This document shows positions 1 through 5,704 of a DNA stretch of 5,704 bases, piece after piece. Below the pieces are notes generated by a model. The model worked only from the letters and a program-made list of their open reading frames with translations, ran no database searches and had not been told where the DNA came from. Each line of letters begins with the position of its first letter. Position 1 is the stretch's first letter. Source of the stretch: Proteiniphilum sp. UBA5267. GTDB taxonomy: Bacteria > Bacteroidota > Bacteroidia > Bacteroidales > Dysgonomonadaceae. A program made the position numbers and the translations under genes. The DNA lies in NCBI GenBank assembly GCA_002411515.1, contig DHTF01000085.1:102154-107857 (forward strand). Direction: 5' to 3'.

Positions 1-188
1 TCGATCGGGTTTTCCAGCTCATTGATATCGGGCAGGTATCCGAGCGCTCCGACTGATACAAGTGTGAAAAAAAACACTATACCGGCTATGATGAGTCCGA
101 AGATACCCCACATAGCCTTTACAATGTCATACTTGCCCGTGTTGTTTTTTGCTGATCCCTTGCGGAGTGTCTTTTTTTTCTTGCCCAT
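1..188 (-). CDS. Penicillin-binding protein 1A-type bifunctional transglycosylase/transpeptidase, N-terminal fragment
   Basis: The gene starts with ATG at 188 and runs off the left edge; 62 complete codons are visible. An in-frame TAA at 207-209 blocks any longer start. The N-terminus is a short basic cytoplasmic tail (MGKKKKTLRKG), then a single hydrophobic segment at about residues 26-50 that contains a run of three Phe, and then the stretch GYLPDINELENP (residues 50-61). That layout, a basic tail, one membrane anchor and a '[YL]P..eELENP' segment before the glycosyltransferase domain, is what I know from Bacteroidota class A penicillin-binding proteins. These polymerise lipid II into glycan strands and cross-link them on the outer face of the inner membrane. 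Neither catalytic domain lies in the window, so the call rests on the N-terminus alone. The gene is separated from its upstream neighbour by 139 bp holding a probable promoter. Another single-pass envelope protein is the main alternative. Confidence 0.8.
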   Translation of the reverse strand, partial: MGKKKKTLRKGSAKNNTGKYDIVKAMWGIFGLIIAGIVFFFTLVSVGALGYLPDINELENPI

Positions 189-237
189 ACGTGAATATAA
201 TGGCTTTTAGCCGTGTAAACTGATTAGATATGACCGG

Positions 238-245
238 CAAAATTA
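238..245 (-). promoter_or_regulatory. Probable Bacteroidota-type -7 promoter element before the PBP1A gene
   Basis: Read on the minus strand, these bases are TAATTTTG, an exact match to the Bacteroidota -7 consensus TAnnTTTG used by the primary sigma factor. Transcription would begin near 231, leaving a leader of about 40 nt before the ATG at 188. A -33 box is less clear: the best candidate is a TTG at 265-263 with a 17-bp spacer, shorter than the usual 19-21 bp. The position between a possible terminator and the next gene fits a promoter that lets the PBP gene be expressed apart from the upstream genes. Confidence 0.45.
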
Positions 246-264
246 CATAAAACCATTGGAAACA

Positions 265-297
265 AGAAGGAAGAAGTATTAAAAATAGTTTCCTTCT
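265..297 (-). terminator. Inverted repeat after the barrel gene, possible terminator
   Basis: Perfect 8-bp arms, AGAAGGAA at 265-272 and TTCCTTCT at 290-297, flank a 17-nt AT-rich loop. The repeat starts 31 bp past the stop codon of the barrel gene and upstream of the PBP promoter element, which is where a terminator would be expected. Against this, the stem has only three G-C pairs, the loop is long, and only a short broken T stretch (TGTTT) follows on the minus strand. It could instead be an mRNA-end stabiliser or a chance repeat. Confidence 0.3.
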
Positions 298-327
298 CAG
301 TTTCACCAAATTGACGCACAGCGCCTT

Positions 328-2040
328 TTAAAACTTAAAAGAGAAGCCCCCAGAGGCGTTCAGACCCTGTGAGGGATGTCCGTACCAGATATCCTGTTTT
401 TGTGACAGCAGGTTGTTTACCCGCAAACTCAATGAGAAAGCATCATTTATCTCATACACACCGCCCAGGTTCAGGTCGTTGATGGCATCCATTTCCTGTT
501 CAACGCCCTGGTAGTTACTCCACCGGTCTCCGGCAAAATAATAATTGAGGGTAAGCTTCAGATCTTCTATGATGTTGAGAGAAGCACGCAAATCGACTTC
601 AAACCCTGGTTGGTTATAGGCCTTGGGATCTGAGACGGCCACACCGCCGATGGTCATATCGGTGACATCGTAGAAGTTCTTCTTCAGTCGGAGTGACACA
701 TCCAGCGGGGACCAGATGTTCGACTGGATCAATCCGCCGATATGTGAATGGGCCAGGTTGCCGTAAACAGGATACAAAACTTCCCTAATTGCTCCCAGAC
801 CGTCTCCACCAATAATTTCCTGACCGTGGTGTATGAGGAAATGCGCATCGTCTGTCTTCCGGAAACCGCCAAACAGATCGATGCGGAACCCGTTGGCTTC
901 ACCAATTTTTACGCCGCCATCGATGTCCACAATGGAGAAAGCCGGTTTTACAGAAGCATAATGCAGGAAGTATCGCGATTCGTTCATCATATCGAGGAAG
1001 GTGTTGTGTTGGAATCCACCATGGATGTTGGCATAAAGCGATGTCTTATCGGTCAGCCCCAGATGCAGTTTCACATTCGGAACCACACGGACCCTTATCT
1101 TATCGGCATCCTGAAAAAGCACATCCACACCCAGGCGGGCGCTTCGGTTTAATCCTCCGAAGAGAATGTAGGGGGCGGCGTTGATCAGAAAATAGTTCTC
1201 GAAGTCGTTGCCGTACATGGTGGTAAGCAGGCTCCCATCTACGCCCACCTTGGTGTTGATATCCCTGAAGGGCTTGTCGAATCCGGCAGTTGCCTTCAGT
1301 TGATTCCCCTTGATGGGGTCACCATTGAGATCGTAACCGAATTTGGTTGAGAAATTGCTGAAATCGAGCGATCCCCTGTAGTTCAGCCTATCCGACTCTT
1401 TCGAGGTCAAACCCAGGTGCACATTCAACACGCCCAGACGTTGGTTCTCGTTGTCGAAATAGCGTGGATGTTCGAAGCTGTTTCCGTAATAGTTAAAGCC
1501 GGAGTTGAGGTAAGAGAGATGCATGTTGAGCAGCATGGCGTTGGCATCGTATTTGTAGGTCAGCTTGCCCAGGTTATCCATGAAATATGCCGTGTTTCCT
1601 GCAGGATCCGAATTCTCCTGCACGTAGTTTATGTCTCCATTGGTGGAGTTGTGCAGGAAGGTAAATGCGAGGTTATGCTTCGGCTGGTCCACCAGGCGAT
1701 ACCCGAAGGCGCCGTCGATGTTGGCATAATTGCCGGCATGAAAAGAAAGGTACCCTTTTTTCAGGCTGAACGGAATATCTGTCATGATGTCGGCGGGGCG
1801 AGGCAAAGCTATCTCCAGCGGTGGGGTTATGCGCCCCGCCCAGGTGGAATAGTTGGTGTTGGCCTTTTGTACCACCGGCTCCCGCAGTGCCGGAAGTGAG
1901 TTGATCTTGTCGGCATCGAGCAGGGTGGGGTTGAAATCGCGTTCCACTTCCAGCTGTCTACGCAACAACGAGTCCTGCGTCTGGGCAAATAAACTGGCAG
2001 AAAGTGCCATGGCTGCCATTACAATATATATCTTCTTCAT
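328..2040 (-). CDS. Outer-membrane beta-barrel protein, TonB-dependent-receptor-like but without a plug domain
   Basis: This 570-residue protein has a signal peptide (residues 1-19, cut after LFA before Gln20). A proline-rich segment follows at about 20-92, containing the ERDFNPTLLDADKINSLP stretch. From about residue 95 to the end it shows alternating hydrophobic and polar residues, many aromatics and short Asn/Gly/Asp turns, as in a transmembrane barrel. The C-terminus (RVNNLLSQKQDIWYGHPSQG, then GGFSFKF) matches the last strands of Bacteroidota TonB-dependent receptors and ends in the terminal Phe recognised by the Bam machinery. I see no TonB box, carboxypeptidase-like domain or plug domain, and at 570 residues it is shorter than the usual 700-1100. 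The ATG at 2040 was chosen over an upstream GTG at 2067 because it begins directly with MKKIYIV and excludes a cysteine; the resulting protein has no cysteine at all. Automatic annotation would probably say 'TonB-dependent receptor'. Its ligand and partner are unknown; the upstream TPR protein is the natural candidate partner. Confidence 0.82.
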   Translation of the reverse strand: MKKIYIVMAAMALSASLFAQTQDSLLRRQLEVERDFNPTLLDADKINSLPALREPVVQKANTNYSTWAGRITPPLEIALPRPADIMTDIPFSLKKGYLSFHAGNYANIDGAFGYRLVDQPKHNLAFTFLHNSTNGDINYVQENSDPAGNTAYFMDNLGKLTYKYDANAMLLNMHLSYLNSGFNYYGNSFEHPRYFDNENQRLGVLNVHLGLTSKESDRLNYRGSLDFSNFSTKFGYDLNGDPIKGNQLKATAGFDKPFRDINTKVGVDGSLLTTMYGNDFENYFLINAAPYILFGGLNRSARLGVDVLFQDADKIRVRVVPNVKLHLGLTDKTSLYANIHGGFQHNTFLDMMNESRYFLHYASVKPAFSIVDIDGGVKIGEANGFRIDLFGGFRKTDDAHFLIHHGQEIIGGDGLGAIREVLYPVYGNLAHSHIGGLIQSNIWSPLDVSLRLKKNFYDVTDMTIGGVAVSDPKAYNQPGFEVDLRASLNIIEDLKLTLNYYFAGDRWSNYQGVEQEMDAINDLNLGGVYEINDAFSLSLRVNNLLSQKQDIWYGHPSQGLNASGGFSFKF

Positions 2041-2183
2041 ACAGTTTATATTCGCTATTTTGTTCACTTAATTTGCTTCACGTTATTCGGCCTCACCGTA
2101 ATTGCTCGCTTCGCTTCGTGTTTTTCGGCTGCGCCGTTTGTTGTTCACTGTGTTCGCGTTATTTGTACTTCGCATGTTATTTT
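2041..2183 (-). repeat. Intergenic stretch of degenerate short G(C/T)GAA(C/G) repeats
   Basis: The 143-bp gap between the TPR and barrel genes is filled with variants of one short word. On the minus strand, forms such as GCGAAG, GCGAAC, GTGAAC, GTGAAG, GTGAGG and GCGAAT occur about ten times, separated by A-rich spacers. Two longer copies stand out: AGTGAACAA is exact at 2141-2149 and 2060-2068, and AATAACG(C/T)GAA matches 10 of 11 at 2153-2163 and 2077-2087. Neither a TAnnTTTG promoter nor a good terminator is visible here. The gap carries no convincing gene. It may be an interspersed intergenic element, a spaced set of protein-binding sites, or mRNA leader structure; the sequence does not decide between them. 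Confidence 0.5.
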
Positions 2184-5171
2184 TTAGCGAAGACGTTCAT
2201 TGATCATTTGCTGAATGTCTGCTTCGCCGCCTTTGTAATTGTTTTTCAGACTTTCCAGGTATTGGCGGGCCTGAAATTCGTCGCCTTTTGCCTGATAAGT
2301 GTCCGAAAGTACGATGAGTGCACGGGCCATCCAGTACTGGTGAGGTGTTCCTTTTTGCATAAACTCTTTCACCTGTGCCTCGGCCCGGTCATATGATTTC
2401 CACCGGTAATAGGTATCGGCGAGGATGAACTGTGCTTCGGCACCGTAGATGCTGCGGGTATCGTTGGCCAGGAACTGGAAATCGGCCAGGGCATTGTCAT
2501 TCTCGTTTACCTGCAGGTAAGCCTTGCCCCGCAGGTACCGGGCTTCGGTCACTGTTTCGGGCGACAGGTTGTTGCCGGCCAGTAATTCCGTGGCTGCTCT
2601 CGCTGCTTCGTGATTACCTCCCAATGCTGTTTGCGCGCGTACAACGCCCAACTGTCCGGTCTGTTGGTTGACCGTGTTCCGGGCTGAAGTGGCCAGTCGG
2701 GAATAGTCGGCCAGCGCTTGTCTGTAATTGCCGTTTTTATACTCCACGCGTGCTGTATAGAGAAGGGAATAGTCGAGATACTTTCCATTGCTTGCTTCAA
2801 TCACCTTCCGGAAATGAGACAGTGCCTGCTGTTCATCTTTTTTCTCCTCGGCAATCAGGCCCAGATAGTAATGGGCATCACTGCTGTAGGCTCCGTTGGG
2901 ATAAGTCTGCAGGTAACGGTTCATTGACGACGCTGCATCGGTGCGGTTACCACGCATAAAGACGCTTTCGGCAGCCAGGTAGGTAAGGGAATCCTGCCGC
3001 GACACCGTAATGCGCATACCACCGGGAAGTGAGTTGGCGTAATTTACATAGCCCTGCACGTCGTTCATGTCGCTATAAACAGTCTCCATGGAAGCAAGTG
3101 CATTGCGTGCGTCATCCGAACCAGGGAAGCGGGTGATCACATTTTTATAGGCAGCGATGCTCTGCTGATAATTACCTGTATTGTAATACAATTGGCCCAA
3201 CTGCACGCCGCCCTGGGAGGCGAGTGGGCTTCCGGGGTAATCGTTTACAAGACGCTGCAATACGGTAATGGCTTCATTTTCACTGCCAAGCATGGTGAGA
3301 GCCCTGCTTTTTTCGTAGAGTGCATCGTCGAAATACTGTGAATTGGGATATTGACGCATCAGGTTGTCGAGTGCAGCAATTTTACCCTGATAGTTGCGCT
3401 GAAGGCCCATTACGAAAGCACGCTGATAGGCGGCATAGTCGGCAGCGCCAGGATTCACTTCGGCTGCCTGCGAATAATATCGTTCTGCCTCACTGAAACT
3501 GCGGTTAAAGTAATAGCTGTCGCCCACACGATTCAGCGCATCGGCATATTCGTTCTTTTTGCGGTTTGTTTCTGCCGAAAGGTAACGCTCAAAGGCGGTC
3601 ACGGCCTGTCCGTACTGTTGCTGTTTAAAGAGTGCGTATCCGAGGTTATACCATCCGGAGGCATAATTCTCATCTGCCGTGGCGGCATTTTGCGTAAACT
3701 GCCGAAAGTCGGTTGCAGCATTGATATAATTCCCGATCCGGTACCATGATTCCCCGCGCCAGTAGTATGCATTGTTGCGTGCCTTGGCATCGTAGTTGCC
3801 CATGCCGATACTGTTGTTAAAATATTGCACCGCTTCGTTCATGTTCCCATTGATGAACTCCTGGGCACCCAACTGAAAGAATACCATCTGTTTGGCTTCC
3901 AGAATGCGCCGGCCGGGATTGTTGATCCGTTCAATGGCTTTCAGTGCAGCCTGATAGTCTTTGGTCGTGAGAAACGTCTCAGCGAGAATATCGTTTACCT
4001 GATTGGTGTAGGGTGAATTGGGATACTCCCGGAGGAAATTCTCGAATAGGGTGATCGATTCACTGAATACCGAGAAGTTGGTCTGGTGTGCCAGCAAAGC
4101 ATAGTTGAACATGGCTGTCTCCCTGACCTGGGGATTGAAGTTGTGTCGGGTAGCCGCTTCGAAAGACATCTGTGCCTGCTGTTTCTGGTTGAGTTTCAAA
4201 AAGGTCTGCCCGAGCTGAAGTTGTGCATTCTGGGTGAGGGCATCCGCTTCTCCTACGGCCCGCTGAAACATGGCTGCCGCTTCGTTGAATTTGCCTGTCT
4301 CGAAATAAGACAATCCCAGGAAATAGGCATCGCCGCGCAACGGCCTCTCCACATGTACGAGATAGTATTCATAGTATGGAATTGCCCGTGAGGGTTGTCC
4401 CAGACGATAGTGACTGTTTCCGAGTACCCTGTTTATTTCCGTGAGGTGACTGCTTTGTGGAAAGCGTGTCAGAAACGAATTTGAGAGACGGATGGCTTCA
4501 TCCGGTTTTCCATCAAAAAAAGCTGCCTGTGCCGTATAAAAAGCCACCTCCTCCTGATATTCGGGATGATCTTTCAGTCGCTGGAATCGTTGCAGTGCTG
4601 TCTGGTAGTTTTTATTCGAATAATCGATGTAGCCCAGATAAAAATCAGCCGCATCCTGGTATTTGGTGCTGTTTAGCGAGAGCAGTCCGAAGTAGCGGGT
4701 GGCTTCCTCCTTGTTGTCCAGCTGCAGTTCGGTATAACCTTTGCGAAAGCTGTAATCTTCCTGTTCTGAAAGGGTGAGGTAATCCAGATCGGATTGGTTG
4801 AACCACATTTTTGCAGAGTCCCATTCTTTTCGGTCGAAATGAAACGAGCCGACAAGGAAGGTTATTTCGTTGCGATGCATTGTCTCAGGATGTGTTGCAA
4901 GGAAATCTTTCAGTTCTTCGCCGCTCTTTTCGTGACCACGATGGAAGGATGATACTGCCATCATGTAAGCGGCCTCTTCTTTCAGCGTTGCATCGGAACT
5001 TACATGCATAAATTCTGCCAGGATATCCTGTGCTCCGGTGTAATTTCCTTCGAGAAACATCTCTTTGCCGAGATTATACAGATTCTCATGCCCGGCGTGG
5101 TAAGTGGTCTTCTGAGCTGGTGAAATCTGGGCGATAAGGGCAAGGATAAGCAATAAGATGATTTTCTTCAT
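2184..5171 (-). CDS. Large periplasmic tetratricopeptide-repeat (TPR) protein
   Basis: This 995-residue protein has a signal peptide (residues 1-19, MKKIILLLILALIAQISPA, cut before Gln20), and nearly all the rest is TPR helix pairs. Clear repeats lie at about 281-305, 469-490, 507-531, 545-573, 655-680, 766-792, 804-826, 877-900 and 914-936, with the Gly/Ala/Tyr pattern of the family. A helix-ending [YF]P-x-[SG] motif recurs at 237, 383, 608, 645, 682 and 757. The 608, 645 and 682 copies are 37 residues apart and the next is 75 on, so the repeat unit is close to 37. Such motifs are typical of the periplasmic TPRs of BamD and CpoB/YbgF. There is no lipobox, no other membrane segment and no cysteine, so a soluble periplasmic scaffold is likely. 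No catalytic domain is seen. The ATG at 5171 comes 11 bp after the Nudix stop, suggesting co-transcription; the barrel gene follows after 143 bp. Its binding partner is unknown. Confidence 0.88.
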   Translation of the reverse strand: MKKIILLLILALIAQISPAQKTTYHAGHENLYNLGKEMFLEGNYTGAQDILAEFMHVSSDATLKEEAAYMMAVSSFHRGHEKSGEELKDFLATHPETMHRNEITFLVGSFHFDRKEWDSAKMWFNQSDLDYLTLSEQEDYSFRKGYTELQLDNKEEATRYFGLLSLNSTKYQDAADFYLGYIDYSNKNYQTALQRFQRLKDHPEYQEEVAFYTAQAAFFDGKPDEAIRLSNSFLTRFPQSSHLTEINRVLGNSHYRLGQPSRAIPYYEYYLVHVERPLRGDAYFLGLSYFETGKFNEAAAMFQRAVGEADALTQNAQLQLGQTFLKLNQKQQAQMSFEAATRHNFNPQVRETAMFNYALLAHQTNFSVFSESITLFENFLREYPNSPYTNQVNDILAETFLTTKDYQAALKAIERINNPGRRILEAKQMVFFQLGAQEFINGNMNEAVQYFNNSIGMGNYDAKARNNAYYWRGESWYRIGNYINAATDFRQFTQNAATADENYASGWYNLGYALFKQQQYGQAVTAFERYLSAETNRKKNEYADALNRVGDSYYFNRSFSEAERYYSQAAEVNPGAADYAAYQRAFVMGLQRNYQGKIAALDNLMRQYPNSQYFDDALYEKSRALTMLGSENEAITVLQRLVNDYPGSPLASQGGVQLGQLYYNTGNYQQSIAAYKNVITRFPGSDDARNALASMETVYSDMNDVQGYVNYANSLPGGMRITVSRQDSLTYLAAESVFMRGNRTDAASSMNRYLQTYPNGAYSSDAHYYLGLIAEEKKDEQQALSHFRKVIEASNGKYLDYSLLYTARVEYKNGNYRQALADYSRLATSARNTVNQQTGQLGVVRAQTALGGNHEAARAATELLAGNNLSPETVTEARYLRGKAYLQVNENDNALADFQFLANDTRSIYGAEAQFILADTYYRWKSYDRAEAQVKEFMQKGTPHQYWMARALIVLSDTYQAKGDEFQARQYLESLKNNYKGGEADIQQMINERLR

Positions 5172-5182
5172 ATTCTGGATTT

Positions 5183-5704
5183 TTATGATTCCTCTTTGAT
5201 TGTATTTCTGTGTAGCTTTTTTGTATGTTGATACTCGCGGAGTAATTTTTCCACTCCTTGTTTGATCGATGTAAGTCCGAAATCTGCCGGAGAGAGTTTG
5301 TCGGGGGGAATAAACTGCAGCTCAGATACATCGTCTTGTGGATGCAAACCTTGAAAATCATGCACGAAGCAGCGGAAAAAGAGATCCACGGTTTGCACTT
5401 CAAAGCCCGAATATACGTAAATATTCGGAATGGAAAAAAGATATTCGGATGAAGTAACACGCAGGGTCGTTTCTTCCCCGACTTCCCGGCGGACGGCTTC
5501 TTCGGCTGTCTCGTGCATGTCGATGAAACCGCCGGGAAGGTCGAGGGTGCCCTTCGCCGGGTCTTTGGCCCTGCGGGCGACCAGAATTTCACCTGCTGCA
5601 TTCTCAATCACTGCCACCACGGCGGCAGAGGAATTGAAGTAGTAGACAAAACCGCAGTCTGCACACTTCTTCGATTTTTCATTATTTTCCGCGAACTGTG
5701 AAGA
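5183..5704 (-). CDS. Nudix hydrolase with N-terminal zinc ribbon, 5' end outside the window
   Basis: The reading frame is open to the right edge, so the true start is missing; 173 residues remain. Nudix enzymes hydrolyse a nucleoside diphosphate linked to another group. The Nudix box lies at visible residues 59-81 (bases 5530-5462): G-x5-E, then x7, then REVGEE, giving the metal-binding Glu residues. The box Gly near its end is replaced by Thr (EETTL rather than EExGL). Before it sits CADCG (visible residues 14-18), half or all of a zinc ribbon, followed by YYFN, as in zinc-ribbon Nudix proteins related to NADH pyrophosphatase. The LPGGFID segment and the upstream RRAKDPAKGTLD are also typical. 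A GTG at 5620 could be taken as a start, but that would cut off the CxxC and the first strand. The substrate cannot be predicted; the NudC-type SQPWPFPxS motif is not seen. The gene ends 11 bp before the TPR gene and is probably co-transcribed with it, possibly only as an accidental operon neighbour. Confidence 0.9.
   Translation of the reverse strand, partial: SSQFAENNEKSKKCADCGFVYYFNSSAAVVAVIENAAGEILVARRAKDPAKGTLDLPGGFIDMHETAEEAVRREVGEETTLRVTSSEYLFSIPNIYVYSGFEVQTVDLFFRCFVHDFQGLHPQDDVSELQFIPPDKLSPADFGLTSIKQGVEKLLREYQHTKKLHRNTIKEES

Noticed and set aside
748..1152. 134-codon plus-strand open frame
   Set aside because: It lies wholly antisense within the barrel gene, shows no recognisable domain or signal peptide, and is explained as a shadow of the real frame.
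1417..1899. 160-codon plus-strand open frame
   Set aside because: It is antisense to the barrel gene; its Val/Gly/His-rich sequence looks like a reverse-strand translation of beta-strand codons.
2041..2067. Upstream GTG start for the barrel gene
   Set aside because: It would put nine residues including a cysteine before a clean signal peptide; ATG at 2040 is the better start.
2126..2136. Small perfect hairpin CGGC-TGC-GCCG in the repeat-rich gap
   Set aside because: The stem is only 4 bp, and in the direction of transcription it is followed by A residues rather than T, so it is not a credible terminator.
2004..2396. 130-codon plus-strand frame spanning the intergenic gap, rich in Cys and Phe
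   Set aside because: Its composition comes from the reverse of the G(C/T)GAA repeats, and both ends overlap well-supported genes antisense.
5086..5607. 173-codon minus-strand frame overlapping the Nudix and TPR genes
   Set aside because: It is out of frame with both, has no domain-like features, and the Nudix box and TPR signal peptide clearly belong to the other frames.
1..5704. Mobile element, CRISPR array, tRNA or rRNA
   Set aside because: I saw no transposase or integrase frames, no regularly spaced identical repeats and no tRNA- or rRNA-like sequence on either strand.

Overview
The window looks like chromosomal DNA from a member of the Bacteroidota, most likely the order Bacteroidales. 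The evidence is the protein families present, the lack of Shine-Dalgarno sequences before any start, a TAnnTTTG-type promoter element, and a C-terminus typical of Bacteroidota outer-membrane barrels. The genus cannot be fixed from the sequence alone. All four genes lie on the minus strand, so transcription runs from right to left.

Layout in order of transcription. (1) 5704-5183: a Nudix hydrolase with an N-terminal zinc-ribbon CxxC; its start lies beyond the right edge. (2) 5171-2184: a 995-residue secreted protein made almost entirely of tetratricopeptide (TPR) repeats, beginning 11 bp after the Nudix stop and so probably in the same operon. (3) 2183-2041: a 143-bp gap filled with a degenerate, repeated G(C/T)GAA(C/G)-type motif. 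(4) 2040-328: a 570-residue outer-membrane beta-barrel protein that resembles TonB-dependent receptors at its C-terminus but has no plug domain. (5) 327-189: a 139-bp gap with an inverted repeat and a probable promoter. (6) 188-1: the first 62 codons of a class A penicillin-binding protein (PBP1A type), cut by the left edge.

The likely theme is the cell envelope: a periplasmic TPR scaffold, an outer-membrane barrel, and next to them a peptidoglycan polymerase. The TPR and barrel proteins are the least understood part. Both carry signal peptides, both lack cysteine entirely, and neither has an obvious catalytic domain. They are a plausible two-part envelope module whose job cannot be read from the sequence. 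No RNA genes, CRISPR arrays, insertion sequences or phage genes are visible.
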